Positions 44,233-53,650 of a stretch of 64,000 nucleotides of DNA are shown in pieces. The notes beneath the pieces are model-generated. The model ran no database searches, had not been told where the DNA came from, and saw nothing but the letters and a program-made list of their open reading frames with translations. Position 1 is the stretch's first letter; each line of letters begins with the position of its first letter. A program made the position numbers and the translations under genes. The DNA is from Streptomyces scopuliridis RB72 (lineage in GTDB: Bacteria > Actinomycetota > Actinomycetes > Streptomycetales > Streptomycetaceae), in NCBI RefSeq assembly GCF_000718095.1, contig NZ_JOEI01000019.1:62001-126000 (forward strand). Reading direction: 5' to 3'.

Positions 44233-45267
44233 CTAGCCGCGCGGGACGACGGTCGCGAGCACCGTCGGCAGCGCGCGCCAGTCCGCCGAGATCAGGCTGG
44301 CGTTCCGCTGCGCCAGCAGCGTCAGCCGGTCACGGGCCTGCTGCTCGGTGGGGCTGGTGCCGTCGATGGCCGGCGGGACATTGTGGGCGTCCGTCATCAG
44401 CAGGAAGTAGTTCCGCTGCGCGTACCAGGCGGTGTCGATCGTGCCCGCCGCGTACGCGGAGGCGTCGCCGTCGAAGAACACGAACCAGGGCCTGATCGTC
44501 GCGTCCGTGTAGCGGGTGCGCGGATCACCGGCGGCGGCCTTGTGGACGGCGGGGAAGGCCGCGGCCTCGCTCAGCCTGCCCGCCGCCTTGAGGTCACGCA
44601 GATGGGTGGCGTACTCGCGGTCGGTCCACAGGGTGTCGAGCGGGTTCTGCTCCTCCACCGTGCCGGGGATCAGCTCGACGATGAACTTGCCGGTCATCTG
44701 CGCGCGCGTCGGCCAGGCGCCGGCCTGGGCCGCCTGGTCGAGGTCGGCGCGGTCGCCCACCAGGTCGGCGGGGCGGTAGAGCGCGTCGCCGAGCTTGCTG
44801 TTGAGCAGCGTGTCCAGGGCGGCGGGGCCGCGGCCGGCCTGCCCCTGGAAGCCGTCCTTCATCTCGATCTTGATGACGACCGGCCGGTGGTCCTGGTGGG
44901 CGTCGTGCCAGGTCCTGAGGTCGGTCAGACAGCCGGCCAGATCGCGGTTCTTCGCGTTGGTACGCAGCTGGCTCACCGTGGCGGCGTTGGCGCAGTTGTT
45001 GTCATTGCCCAGCGGATTGCTGTGGGACACGCGCCAGGAGGCGCCGAACACATTGGTCCATACGTCGAGTTCGAGCATCCCGGCCCCGGAGTCCAGCGCG
45101 TCCGCGAAGTACGGGAAGGTGGCCTTCTCGTACGCGTTGTGGACACCGACCCCGGTGGTGGAGGGGTACGGCAGCCCGCCCGTGTCGGCGGCGCCGGCCG
45201 ACGTGCTGGCGAAGGCGAGCACGGCCACCGCGCCGGCCGCCACCGTGGTGCGAAGGAGCTTTGCCAT
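44233..45267 (-). CDS. Secreted PI-PLC-like phosphodiesterase
   Basis: A 344-residue exported protein with a signal peptide (1-26) and a PLC-like barrel. GVGVHNAYEKATFPYFADALDSGAGMLELDVW contains the first catalytic His and the acidic metal ligands, WRVSHSNPLGN the second His, and PVVIKIEMKDG the conserved acidic strand. These match the Ca2+-dependent phosphatidylinositol phosphodiesterases of actinomycetes, which cleave phospholipid head groups outside the cell. The full length and complete motif set suggest an active enzyme, with the exact lipid unknown. ATG at 45267 follows AAGGGA. It converges on ligB across the palindromic repeat region. Confidence 0.87.
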   Translation of the reverse strand: MAKLLRTTVAAGAVAVLAFASTSAGAADTGGLPYPSTTGVGVHNAYEKATFPYFADALDSGAGMLELDVWTNVFGASWRVSHSNPLGNDNNCANAATVSQLRTNAKNRDLAGCLTDLRTWHDAHQDHRPVVIKIEMKDGFQGQAGRGPAALDTLLNSKLGDALYRPADLVGDRADLDQAAQAGAWPTRAQMTGKFIVELIPGTVEEQNPLDTLWTDREYATHLRDLKAAGRLSEAAAFPAVHKAAAGDPRTRYTDATIRPWFVFFDGDASAYAAGTIDTAWYAQRNYFLLMTDAHNVPPAIDGTSPTEQQARDRLTLLAQRNASLISADWRALPTVLATVVPRG

Positions 45268-45639
45268 GTCCCTTGTTCCTCCCGGTGCGCATGTCTTGGG
45301 CATGTCAACCGAGAGTGAGCGTAGGCGAGTTGGGTGACGGGCGGGAGGACGCGAGCTTACGGATGTGATCAGCGGGACCACGGCAGCGGGAAGCGCGCCC
45401 TCGCCGCCCGGTCGCGGTGGGGCGCGCTCGGTGCGCGGGGCGCGCCTTGAAGGACCGTGGTGCGGCCCCGGGGCCGTGGCCTCGAAGGCGCCGCGCGCCT
45501 GGGCGAGCCGGTACCCGGCGCGGGCGGTGACGCCCTCGGCGGCCAGGGAGTCCGCGACGCCCCGCAGCTTCTCGCGGCCCCGTCACCGACGGGGCCGCTC
45601 TCTGGTCAGTCCGGGGAAAGCGCTACGACGGCGATGCGG
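45268..45639. other. Gene-free region with hairpin and a possible gene remnant
   Basis: 372 bases without a credible complete gene. GCGGCCCCGTC-ACC-GACGGGGCCGC (45574-45598) is a perfect 11-bp hairpin. From about 45572 down to 45450 the minus strand could encode EKLRGVADSLAAEGVTARAGYRLAQARGAFEATAPG, gene-like in composition but with no usable start, perhaps a decayed gene end. I do not call it a gene. Confidence 0.45.
45574..45598. terminator. Perfect hairpin, probable terminator
   Basis: An 11-bp perfect stem with a 3-nt loop about 40 bases downstream of the small minus-strand gene ending at 45640. Confidence 0.5.
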
Positions 45640-45840
45640 CTACGGCAACTGCTCCTCGATGGCCGCGCGGCCCCTCTCGGCCAGCCGGCGCCTGGCCCAT
45701 TCGATGTTCTCCGGGGTGAGATCGCGGCCGGAGGCGAGCACGAGATCTTCGGCCGTGACCTGGTCGTACGCGCCGGTGTGCAGCAGCCGGTCGGGGGTCA
45801 CGCTCTCGGGCTCCGGTTGCGCCGTGGACTCTGCGTTCAT
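45640..45840 (-). CDS. Small conserved hypothetical protein
   Basis: A 66-residue acidic protein without a recognised family: a disordered N-terminus (NAESTAQPEPES), then LLHTGAYDQVTAEDLVLASGRDLTPENIEWARRRLAERGRAAIEEQLP, two short helices separated by a DLTPENIEWA segment. The start is ATG at 45840 with a strong ribosome site GAGGAGG seven bases upstream, the main reason to believe it. It lies 124 bases downstream of, and in the same direction as, the double NAD-binding channel-like gene, possibly as the last gene of that operon. Function unknown. Confidence 0.72.
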   Translation of the reverse strand: MNAESTAQPEPESVTPDRLLHTGAYDQVTAEDLVLASGRDLTPENIEWARRRLAERGRAAIEEQLP

Positions 45841-45964
45841 GCCGCCTCCTCGTTCATCCGGTGTTCGCCATTCTCGTGCCCGCCAGGCCCCGCCGCATCC
45901 CCGGTACGCGTCCCCGGTACGCGGCGGCGCCGGGGGGCCGCGCCGTCCTCGCGCGGGCCGTGGA

Positions 45965-47944
45965 TCACCCCGCCGGGCGGGTCCGGGAGGCGGACTGCCG
46001 TCCGAGCAGTTCCGCCAGACCCCTGCGGGTGGCCGCCAGCACCACCCGGTCCCGGGGGTGCAGCACATAACCGGGGTGCAGATCCCAGACCAGCCCGGCC
46101 GGCCGCCGCTCCTCGTGATCCAGCCGGGTGTCGGCGAGATCGGGCACCCGGTCCCCCGGCGCCGCGGTGTCCAGCGCGATGACCCGCCAGGCGCCCGGCC
46201 GGAACACCTCCGCGACCGTACGCCCCTCCAGCCGCGGATGACCCGCCACATCGATGGCGGCCATCAGCAGCACCTTGCGCTCCACCGGGATGGCCCCGAG
46301 GATCTGGCGCCCCATCATGGCGATGGCGAAGGCGGGGGCCGCCAGGGTGGAGACGCTGCGGCTGCGGGTGAGCGCCCCGGGATGCGCCGCGCGCAGGGTG
46401 CGGTAGACGGCGGTCGCGAAGTCGTCGTCGTACAGCCGCAGCGCCACCCGCAGATCAGGTGCGATGGAGCGCGCGTACAGCGCGGCTTCGAGATTGGTGG
46501 TGTCGACGCTGGTGAGGGCGAGCAGGGCGTGCGCGCGCTCGATCTTGGCCGCCTCCAGCACCCCCTCCTGGGTCACATCGCCCAGGACGGTCGGCACACG
46601 CAGGCTGCGGGCGAGCGCGATCCCCCGCGCGTCGGGGTCCTCCTCCACGCACACCACGGGGATGCCCAGCTCACGCAGGCGTACGAGCACCCGGCTGCCG
46701 ATCTTGCCGAGTCCGAGGAGTACGACATGACCGGAGATGCCGCGCGGCGGCCGGCGCAGCGCCGATGCCGTACGGAACGTGCCGAGCGCCTCCAGGACCG
46801 CCGCGAGCACCACGGGCAGCAGCAGGATTCCGGTGACCATCGCGAGAAGCTGCATGACCTGCCGGGGCGCGGGTTCACCGACGGCCGGATCGCCGATGGC
46901 GAAGAGATCGAGCAGCGTGAGGTACATCGCGCCCAGCGGATGGGCTCCGGTGACCAGCGACGAGACGACCGCGAGGGCGAGTACGGCGGCGATGATCCCG
47001 GCGAAGGACCACCGCAGCCGGCGGGAGAACAGCGAGGCGAGCGGGGCGCCCCGGCCCGCGAGCCGGCGCGGCGGCAGATCGGGAGCGGCGTGCGAGACGG
47101 CTTCCAGTACGACCGTGCCGCGTCCGGTGGCGGCGGCGGCGCTCGCGTCGTCGGGCAGCAGCCGCGGGCCGTCCTGGCCGCTGTTGTCCGAACCCTCCGC
47201 CCCCGCCGGGTCGTTGGTCGTGGCGGAGAGCAGGGCGAGGGTGCACAGACCCGGGTCGGCGACCTCGCCGGGGCCCGGCGGGTTGCGCTCCACGGCTCGC
47301 AGCAGCAGGCCGTCGGCGCGTACCACCTTTCTGGTCCCCGCGACGGCGGTGGCGGCCAGCGCGGGGGCGGCGGTGTCGGCGTCCGAGAGGACGGTGGTGG
47401 TGGCGTCCAGGGCCGCCCGGTCGAGACCGGGGACGGCGACGGCCGCCGCCTGGTCGAGCAGCTCCTCCAGATGCTGGCCGAGCTTGCGGTTGTAGAGCCG
47501 GATGACCAGCCGCAGTTGAGGGTTGAGCCGGCGGGCGGCGAGCGCGACCCGGATATTGATCTCGTCGTCGTCATGGACGAGGGCGAGCGCCGCCGCCTCG
47601 TCCACCCCGGCGTCCACGAGGACGTCCTCGTCGAGCTCCGCCGCCTCCAGGACGCGCGGACCGTCCGGTCTCCTGGTCCCCTCCCCCGCCGGGTCAGGGA
47701 GCGTCGCCGCCGTACGGGCCATGGCCGCGGACATCCGTCCGAAGAAGGCCGAGGCTCTGCCCAGGCCGGCCAGCGGTGCGGGCGGGAGGCGGGAGGGGCG
47801 TACCGGCGGGATGACGAGCGTGACCCGCTCGCCGTAGACGTCGCGCAGCTCGCCCGCCAGCCGGTGGGCCAGTGTGTCGTCGCCGCAGACGACCATATGG
47901 CCTGCCGGTGGGCCCTGTTGTACCTGGTGAGGAAGTGTGGACAC
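45965..47944 (-). CDS. Two-domain TrkA-N/RCK protein, potassium-channel-related
   Basis: A 659-residue protein with two NAD-binding RCK/TrkA-N domains around a membrane part. Domain 1 (about 15-220) begins MVVCGDDTLAHRLAGEL with ALVHDDDEINIRVALAARRLNP; a pair of helices (about 340-365 and 385-410, with a YLTLLDLFAIGDP loop between) resembles a two-helix channel pore but without a clear TVGYG filter; domain 2 (about 420-560) starts VVLLGLGKIGSRVLVRLRELGIPVVCVEEDPDARGIA. A TrkA-C-like end follows. It may regulate or form a K+ or cation channel. The GTG at 47944 is used; ATG at 47896 would drop 16 residues. Confidence 0.87.
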   Translation of the reverse strand: MSTLPHQVQQGPPAGHMVVCGDDTLAHRLAGELRDVYGERVTLVIPPVRPSRLPPAPLAGLGRASAFFGRMSAAMARTAATLPDPAGEGTRRPDGPRVLEAAELDEDVLVDAGVDEAAALALVHDDDEINIRVALAARRLNPQLRLVIRLYNRKLGQHLEELLDQAAAVAVPGLDRAALDATTTVLSDADTAAPALAATAVAGTRKVVRADGLLLRAVERNPPGPGEVADPGLCTLALLSATTNDPAGAEGSDNSGQDGPRLLPDDASAAAATGRGTVVLEAVSHAAPDLPPRRLAGRGAPLASLFSRRLRWSFAGIIAAVLALAVVSSLVTGAHPLGAMYLTLLDLFAIGDPAVGEPAPRQVMQLLAMVTGILLLPVVLAAVLEALGTFRTASALRRPPRGISGHVVLLGLGKIGSRVLVRLRELGIPVVCVEEDPDARGIALARSLRVPTVLGDVTQEGVLEAAKIERAHALLALTSVDTTNLEAALYARSIAPDLRVALRLYDDDFATAVYRTLRAAHPGALTRSRSVSTLAAPAFAIAMMGRQILGAIPVERKVLLMAAIDVAGHPRLEGRTVAEVFRPGAWRVIALDTAAPGDRVPDLADTRLDHEERRPAGLVWDLHPGYVLHPRDRVVLAATRRGLAELLGRQSASRTRPAG

Positions 47945-48074
47945 GGCACCAGTGTGCCGAACGCGCGAGCGGACGCGACACAGCCGCCCCGGCCAGGGGC
48001 GTGGCCCGGAGCGGCTGGATCGAGGTCAGATCCTCGCGCCCAGAGGATTTATGACGCGTAATCAGATAACTCGG

Positions 48075-49238
48075 TCAGGTGTTCTTCACGGAGTACGAGT
48101 GGGCCCCGACACCGGCCAGCGCCCCCTTGTCGACGATCAGATACTCGTCGCGCAGCGGGGTCCCCGCGAACCAGGACTCCAGGATCTCCCGGGTTCCCGC
48201 GGCGTAGCGGGCCTGGGCGGAGAGCGAGGAGCCGGAGATGTGCGGGGTCATGCCGTGGTGCGGCATGGTCCGCCAGGGGTGGTCGGCCGGCGCGGGCTGC
48301 GGGTACCACACGTCGCCCGCGTACCCGGCGAGCTGTCCGCTGCGCAGGGCGCGGTCGATGGCGTCGCGGTCGGCGATCTTCGCGCGGGCGGTGTTGATGA
48401 GATAGGCGCCGCGCTTCATGGTGGCGAGCAGTTCGTCGCCGAAGAGTCCCTCCGTCTCCGGGTGGAGGGGCGCGTTGATCGTGACCACGTCGCAGTGCGG
48501 GACCATCTCGGCGGCGCCGGCATGCCACGTGAGCCCCAGCTCCTGCTCGACGGCCTCGGGGAGCCGGTGGCGGTCGGTGTAGTGCAGCCCGACATCGAAG
48601 GGCGCCAGCCTGCGCAGGACGGCGAGCCCGATCCGGCCCGCGGCGACGGTGCCGACCTGCATGCCCTCCAGGTCGTACGAACGGGCCACGCAGTCCGCGA
48701 TGTTCCAGCCGCCGTCCAGGACCCACTGGTGCGAGGGCAGGTAGTTCCGTACGAGCGACAGCGTCATCATCACGACATGCTCGGCGACGCTGATGCTGTT
48801 GCAGTACGTGACCTCCGCGACGGTGACGCCCTTGGCGATGGCGGCGTCGAGGTCGACATGGTCGGAGCCGATGCCCGCCGTGATGGCCAGCTTCAGGTTC
48901 TCGGCCTTCGCGATGCGCTCCGCCGTCAGATACGCGGGCCAGAACGGCTGCGAGATGACCACATCGGCGTCGACCAGCTCCTGGTCGAAGACGGACCCGT
49001 CCCGGTCCTTGTCCGAGGTGACGACGAGGCTGTGGCCGCGGGACTCAAGGAACGTACGCAGCCCCAGCTCACCGGAGACACTGCCGAGGAGCTGCCCGGG
49101 GGTGAAGTCGATGCCCTGCGGGGTGGGGGTGGTCTGGCCGCCCGGGTAGTGGTCGATACGCGGGAGATCGTCGCGGGCGTACGTCTTGGGGTATCCGTCG
49201 ACCGGGTCGTCGTACAGCACGCACAGCACCTTTGCCAT
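48075..49238 (-). CDS. fdh: NAD-dependent formate dehydrogenase
   Basis: A 387-residue cytoplasmic enzyme oxidising formate to CO2 with NAD+, no metal or cofactor cluster. Residues of Pseudomonas sp. 101 FDH are conserved one position later: Ile123, Asn147, Asp222, Arg285, Gln314 and His333 correspond to Ile122, Asn146, Asp221, Arg284, Gln313 and His332. The NAD fingerprint is VGTVAAGRIGLAVLRRLAPF, and the substrate loop PFWPAYLTAERIAKA is intact. ATG at 49238 follows GAGGAG. It lies 102 bases downstream of a LysR gene on the same strand, with T-N11-A boxes between, so it is probably induced by that regulator (formate or C1 stress). Confidence 0.95.
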   Translation of the reverse strand: MAKVLCVLYDDPVDGYPKTYARDDLPRIDHYPGGQTTPTPQGIDFTPGQLLGSVSGELGLRTFLESRGHSLVVTSDKDRDGSVFDQELVDADVVISQPFWPAYLTAERIAKAENLKLAITAGIGSDHVDLDAAIAKGVTVAEVTYCNSISVAEHVVMMTLSLVRNYLPSHQWVLDGGWNIADCVARSYDLEGMQVGTVAAGRIGLAVLRRLAPFDVGLHYTDRHRLPEAVEQELGLTWHAGAAEMVPHCDVVTINAPLHPETEGLFGDELLATMKRGAYLINTARAKIADRDAIDRALRSGQLAGYAGDVWYPQPAPADHPWRTMPHHGMTPHISGSSLSAQARYAAGTREILESWFAGTPLRDEYLIVDKGALAGVGAHSYSVKNT

Positions 49239-49319
49239 GACTGCGGCTCCTCATTCGTCGCTGCGGGAAGGTGTCTCCACACTCCTCGCGCCGCCGGGTC
49301 ATGGTCAAAATGAACCTTT

Positions 49320-49344
49320 CTATGTCGGGATAGGAAGCGGCTAT
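49320..49344. promoter_or_regulatory. LysR-type sites between the regulator and fdh
   Basis: CTAT-GTCGGG-ATAG (49320-49333) and ATAGG-AAGCG-GCTAT (49330-49344; T at 49331 and A at 49343 spaced N11) overlap by four bases just before the fdh promoter and inside the end of the LysR gene. They match LysR-type symmetry and echo the site at 9640. Confidence 0.5.
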
Positions 49345-50294
49345 CCCGAATCGCCGGACGGGCTCCCCGGGCTCAGATAGGTGTCCAGGAGCCGGTCCAG
49401 CGCCTCCCGTACGCCCGCCTCCCTGGCGATCTCCAACAGGGCTCTGGCCAGCACGGGTTCGGGGCTGCGGTCGGCGATGACCAGGCCCACACGCGGGCCG
49501 TGCGCCGGGTGCTCCAGCGGGATCACGCGCATGCCGTCGGGAACCCCGAACATATGAAGCCAGGCATGGGAGATGACGCTCGACCAGTGGCCGGCCGTGA
49601 GATGCGCGTACAGACCGGCGACGGAATCGGTCTCGATGGCCGGGGTCACGGCGCTCACGCCCCCGGCGGCGAAGTACTCGTCCATGATGCGGCGGTTGCG
49701 CATCTGCGGGGAGAGCAGACACAGCGGCAGCCCGGCGATCTCCGCCCAGCGGGCGGCCGGGCGGCCGGTCATCGGTCCGTCGTGCGGGGTGAGCAGCAGA
49801 TAGCGCTCCTCGTAGAGCGGACTCCTGCGGACATGGCCGAGGCTGTCGTCGTCCAGATAGGTGAGCGCGATGTCCAGCTCGAATTCGGCCAGCCGCTGGG
49901 CGATTTCACGGGAGGAGAGGGAGTCGAGCGAGACCCGGGTCCGGGGATGGCGTTCCACGAAGGGGGTGGTGAGGAGCGAGGCGGCGGTCAGCGCGGTGGG
50001 GATGGCGCCCAGCCGCAGGGTGCCGGCCAGACCGTCGCGCATCGCGGAGAGTTCATGGCGCAGGGCGTCGCGCTCGGCGAGGATGCGGTGCGCCCAGAGC
50101 AGCACCCGTTCGCCCTCGGGGGTCAGCCCCTCGAAGCGGCGGCCACGCCGGACGATGGGCACGTCCAGTTCGTGTTCCAGTTTGCGGATCGCGGCGGACA
50201 GCGAGGGCTGCGACACATAGCAGGCCGCCGCGGCACGGGCGAAGTGCCGTTCCCTGGCGAGTGCCACCAGATACTCCAGCTGACGCAGCAACAT
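49341..50294 (-). CDS. LysR-family regulator, probable fdh activator
   Basis: A 317-residue LysR regulator. The winged-helix (1-60: LLRQLEYLVALARERHFARAAAACYVSQPSLSAAIRKLEHEL) is classical, with the linker helix and an effector domain up to about 300 (IALTYLDDDSLG, GLPLCLLSPQMRNRRIMDEYF). It is co-directional with fdh; its stop overlaps the second LysR box before the fdh start. Its ligand may be formate or a C1 compound (inference from position). The ATG at 50294 is directly at the HTH. Confidence 0.93.
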   Translation of the reverse strand: MLLRQLEYLVALARERHFARAAAACYVSQPSLSAAIRKLEHELDVPIVRRGRRFEGLTPEGERVLLWAHRILAERDALRHELSAMRDGLAGTLRLGAIPTALTAASLLTTPFVERHPRTRVSLDSLSSREIAQRLAEFELDIALTYLDDDSLGHVRRSPLYEERYLLLTPHDGPMTGRPAARWAEIAGLPLCLLSPQMRNRRIMDEYFAAGGVSAVTPAIETDSVAGLYAHLTAGHWSSVISHAWLHMFGVPDGMRVIPLEHPAHGPRVGLVIADRSPEPVLARALLEIAREAGVREALDRLLDTYLSPGSPSGDSG

Positions 50295-50373
50295 CGCTCG
50301 CTCCCCTGCTCGGTCCGCGTTTTCACCCTGTCAGGCCCGCGCCGCCGACGGGACCTCCCCGGCGGCCCCGGTC

Positions 50374-52320
50374 TTACAGGGCGACGAGGGTGACCTCGGT
50401 GGCCTTGACACTGGTCCATACGGATACGCCGTCGGCCAGGCCGAGTTCGGCGGCGGACTGCGGCGTGATCTCGGCGACCAGATCGGGGGCCTCGTCCGAG
50501 GTGATCAGGACGCGGAGCCGACTGCCGAGTGCGGTGATCTCGCGTACCGTTCCCCGCCAGACGTTGCGCGGGCTGCCGCCGGGGCGCTCACGGTGCACGG
50601 AGACGGCCTCAGGCGCGATGATCGCGAGGGCCGCCGCGTCTTCGGCGGGCGGTTCGGCGACGATCAGCCGTCCCCCGGCGGTGAGTTCGAACCCGGCGGG
50701 CCCTGATCTGCCGGGCCAGGCGTTGCGCCCGAGCATCCGGGCCACCCACGGCGAGCGCGGGTTACGGGTCACCTCGGCGGGCGGGGCGTCCTGGAGGACT
50801 CTGCCGTCGTCGAGTACGAGGACCCGGTCGGCCAGCGAGACGGCCTCGACCGGGTCATGGGTGACGATCAGACAGACCCCGCCGAAGCCGTCGAGATGGC
50901 CGCGCAGGGTGTGCCGTACCCGCGCCCGGGTGGTCTGGTCGAGCGCGGCGAGCGGCTCGTCGAGGAGCAGCAGCCGGGGCCGGGCGGCGAGCGCGCGGGC
51001 CAGTGCGACACGCTGCGCCTGGCCGCCGGAGAGCTGGTGCGGCTTGCGGTGGGCGAGATGCCCGACGCCGAGCCGGTCGAGCCATTCCCGCGCGGTACGG
51101 CGGGCCTCGGCGCGGCGGACGCCATGGGCGCGCAGCCCGTACGCGGTGTTGGCGAGGGCGCTCAGATGGGGGAAGAGCGCGCCGTCCTGCGGGACCCAGG
51201 CGACACCGCGCCGGTGCGGCGGGAGGGCGGTCACATCCCGGTCGCCGAGGCGGAGTTCGGCGTGGGCGCGCGGGGTGAGACCGAGGAGGGCACGCAGCAG
51301 CGTCGTCTTGCCGGCGCCGTTGGGTCCGACGACGGCGATGGTCGTACCGGGCTCGGCGTCCAGGACGAGCCGGTTGAAGCCGGTGACCTCCGCGTGCAGT
51401 CGCCAACGCTCGGCCGGGGCGGGGGACGTGTCCACCGCGAGGACGGTCTCGTCCGGCCCGGAGGGGGCGGCGTCCGCTTCCGTGTCGTCGGCCAGCGGTG
51501 CACGGCCCGGTACGCGGTCGGCCGTCACACCCGTCCAGCGTCCGCGCAAGGCGATCAGTACGGCCATGGCGATGGCGAGCAGCAGCAGGGAGACCGAGGT
51601 CGCGGCCTCCGGCGAGTCCTGGAGCAGCAGATAGACCTGGAGCGGAAGGGTCTGGGTGGTGCCGGGGAGGTTGCCGGCGAAGGTGATCGTGGCGCCGAAC
51701 TCGCCGAGGGCGCGCGCCCAGGTCAGCGCGGCGCCCGCGGCGAGCCCCGGCGCGACCATGGGCAGGGTGACGGTGAGGAACACCCGTACCGGCGAGGCGC
51801 CCAGGGACGCGGCGGTCTCCTCGTACGCGGGCCGCATTCCGGCGAGGGTGCCTTCGAGGCTGATGACGAGGAACGGCATCGCCACGAACGTCGCGGCGAT
51901 CACGGCGCCCGAGGTGTGGAAGGGCAGGGTGACGCCGAAGGAGTCCTCCAGCCAGGGCCCGAGCAGCCCGCGCCGCCCGAAGCCGAGCAGCAGCGCGACC
52001 CCGCCGACCGTGGGCGGCAGCACCATCGGCAGCAGGACCAGCGCGCGCACCAGCGTCTTGCCGGGGAACCTCACCCGCGCCAGCAGCCATGCCAGCGGCA
52101 CCCCGAGCACCAGGGAGAGACCGAGCGCCCAGAAGGAGACCAGCAGCGACAGCCGCAGCGCCTGGACCACCCCGGGTGCGGTGAGATGCGTCCCGAGATC
52201 GCCCCAGGAAGTACGGGCGAGAATGCCGGTCAGGGGCAGCAGCAGAAACGCGATCGCCAGCAGCGCGGGCAGCGCCAGGGCCACGGGAGCGCCGCGGCCG
52301 CGGCTGCGCATGCGTCTCAT
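50374..52320 (-). CDS. modBC: Molybdate ABC transporter, permease and ATPase fused
   Basis: A 648-residue single chain joining ModB and ModC. The permease (1-260) has about six helices and the EAA loop ASLGASPVRVFLTVTLPMVAPGL followed by GEFGATITFAGN. After a Pro/Asp/Ser linker (about 265-295) comes the ATPase (about 300-510): Walker A VGPNGAGKTT, Q-loop VPQDGALF, signature LSGGQAQRVALARAL, Walker B LLLLDEPLAALD and the H-loop IVTHD. A TOBE/Mop-like domain (about 580-648) ends it. It imports molybdate with ModA. The gene is third in an operon with the Mop regulator and modA, 42 bases after modA. Such fusions are known in actinomycetes. Confidence 0.93.
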   Translation of the reverse strand: MRRMRSRGRGAPVALALPALLAIAFLLLPLTGILARTSWGDLGTHLTAPGVVQALRLSLLVSFWALGLSLVLGVPLAWLLARVRFPGKTLVRALVLLPMVLPPTVGGVALLLGFGRRGLLGPWLEDSFGVTLPFHTSGAVIAATFVAMPFLVISLEGTLAGMRPAYEETAASLGASPVRVFLTVTLPMVAPGLAAGAALTWARALGEFGATITFAGNLPGTTQTLPLQVYLLLQDSPEAATSVSLLLLAIAMAVLIALRGRWTGVTADRVPGRAPLADDTEADAAPSGPDETVLAVDTSPAPAERWRLHAEVTGFNRLVLDAEPGTTIAVVGPNGAGKTTLLRALLGLTPRAHAELRLGDRDVTALPPHRRGVAWVPQDGALFPHLSALANTAYGLRAHGVRRAEARRTAREWLDRLGVGHLAHRKPHQLSGGQAQRVALARALAARPRLLLLDEPLAALDQTTRARVRHTLRGHLDGFGGVCLIVTHDPVEAVSLADRVLVLDDGRVLQDAPPAEVTRNPRSPWVARMLGRNAWPGRSGPAGFELTAGGRLIVAEPPAEDAAALAIIAPEAVSVHRERPGGSPRNVWRGTVREITALGSRLRVLITSDEAPDLVAEITPQSAAELGLADGVSVWTSVKATEVTLVAL

Positions 52321-52362
52321 CGGGCTTCCTGGGAGCGGGAGTTACCGGTCACCGGGCGGGTG

Positions 52363-53178
52363 TCACGGCTTCTGGAACCCGGCGTCCTGGAGGATCTTCT
52401 GCGCCTCGGGCCCGCTGAGCCAGCTGACGAACGCGGCGGCGGCGTCGGCGTGCTCGGAGGTCTTGAGGGTGGCGGCCGGGTAGTCGGCGATGGCGTTCTG
52501 CGCGTCGGGGATCTCGACCGCGTCGACCTTGTCGGTCGCGGTGGCGGCGTCGGTCTTGTAGACGATGCCCGCGTCGGCCTCGCCCAGCTCGACCTTGCTC
52601 AGTACGGCGCGCACGTTCGGCTCCTGCGAGACCGGCTTGACCACGATCTTCTGGGCGTCCAGCACCTGCTTGCTGTAGCGGCCGACCGGCACCTCGGGCG
52701 CGGCCAGGACGACCTTCAGCTTGGAGTCGGCGAGGTCCCTCAGGCCCTCGATCCCGTCCGGGTTGCCCTCGCCGGTGGCGATCACCAGCCGGTTCTTGGC
52801 GATGATCTCCGGGGAGCCGGTGTCGCCCCGTAGACCGTCCATGGTCTTGGTGTCGGCGGTGACCAGCGCGTCGGCCGGAGCGCCCTGCTTGACCTGCGCG
52901 GCCAGCTCCTGCGAACCGGCGAAGGAGAACTTCACCTTCGTACCCGGGTTCGCCTTCTCGTAGGCGGCGCCCGCCGTCTTGAACACATCGGTCAGCGAAG
53001 CGGCGGCCAGCACGGTCAGATCCGCAGCGGGGGCACCGCTCGCCGACGCCTCGGCGGTGGAGCCCGCGTCGGCGTTCTTCTTGCTGTCGCTTTCACCGCC
53101 GCAGGCGGCCAGCGGCACGAGCAGGGCGGCGGTCATCAGCGCGGTCGCGGCGCGGCGCCGGGTGAGAGCGAGAGACAT
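52363..53178 (-). CDS. modA: Molybdate ABC transporter substrate-binding lipoprotein
   Basis: A 271-residue lipoprotein that captures molybdate (and perhaps tungstate) outside the membrane. Signal peptide with lipobox VPLAAC (Cys about 25), a Ser/Ala linker, then the binding fold: [50 protein letters not shown] with the anion-binding Ser and Asp loops, and [12 protein letters not shown]. The family's conserved SLTD, AGS and DAL blocks are present. ATG at 53178 with AAGGAG nine bases upstream. Upstream, 76 bases away, lies the Mop-type regulator; downstream is modBC. Confidence 0.95.
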   Translation of the reverse strand: MSLALTRRRAATALMTAALLVPLAACGGESDSKKNADAGSTAEASASGAPAADLTVLAAASLTDVFKTAGAAYEKANPGTKVKFSFAGSQELAAQVKQGAPADALVTADTKTMDGLRGDTGSPEIIAKNRLVIATGEGNPDGIEGLRDLADSKLKVVLAAPEVPVGRYSKQVLDAQKIVVKPVSQEPNVRAVLSKVELGEADAGIVYKTDAATATDKVDAVEIPDAQNAIADYPAATLKTSEHADAAAAFVSWLSGPEAQKILQDAGFQKP

Positions 53179-53254
53179 GAGGGTGGACTCCTTGGCTAGG
53201 ACGGCGCGGGACACGGCGGCGCGGCGTACCGGGACACCCCGGGGGCGGCGCGGG

Positions 53255-53650
53255 TCACACGCGGTCGATATGCACACTGGTGGACTTCACACGGGCGGTG
53301 GCCTGCATACCGACCTCAAGCCCCAGCTCCTCGACGGCTTCCCGGGTCAGCAGGGAGACCAGCCGGTGCGGACCGGCCTGGATCTCCACCTGGGCGGCGA
53401 CATCACCGAGCTTCACGGCGGTGACGATGCCGGGAAACGCGTTACGGGCCGAGGTGTACGAGACGTCTTCCTCGCCCGTGTCGTTCTGCGCGAGCTCGAT
53501 GGAGAACGCCGCGAGCGCGCGGCCGTCGATGAGACGGCGCCCGCCCTCGTCGCGATGGGTCGCGACCCGGCCGGCGTCGGCCCAGCGGCGCGCGGTGTCG
53601 GGGCTCACCCCGAGAAGCCGGGCCGCCTGACCGATCGTGTAGGACTGCAT
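53255..53650 (-). CDS. MerR-like HTH plus Mop (TOBE) molybdenum-responsive regulator
   Basis: A 131-residue protein: an N-terminal MerR/excisionase-type HTH (1-52: [46 protein letters not shown]) and a C-terminal Mop/TOBE domain (about 65-131: [62 protein letters not shown]) that binds molybdate or tungstate oxyanions. It should sense intracellular molybdate and repress or activate the mod operon it heads. The start is ATG at 53650. The promoter appears almost leaderless and is bracketed by an inverted repeat that may be its own binding site. Confidence 0.9.
   Translation of the reverse strand: MQSYTIGQAARLLGVSPDTARRWADAGRVATHRDEGGRRLIDGRALAAFSIELAQNDTGEEDVSYTSARNAFPGIVTAVKLGDVAAQVEIQAGPHRLVSLLTREAVEELGLEVGMQATARVKSTSVHIDRV

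Noticed and set aside
45450..45572. A minus-strand segment with gene-like codons (EKLRGVADSLAAEGV)
   Set aside because: No start codon with ribosome site and no stop-bounded domain; perhaps a decayed gene end, too weak to call.
45365..48061. An 898-codon plus-strand open frame opposite the RCK-type gene
   Set aside because: Antisense to a gene with two clear NAD-binding domains; low-complexity residue content.
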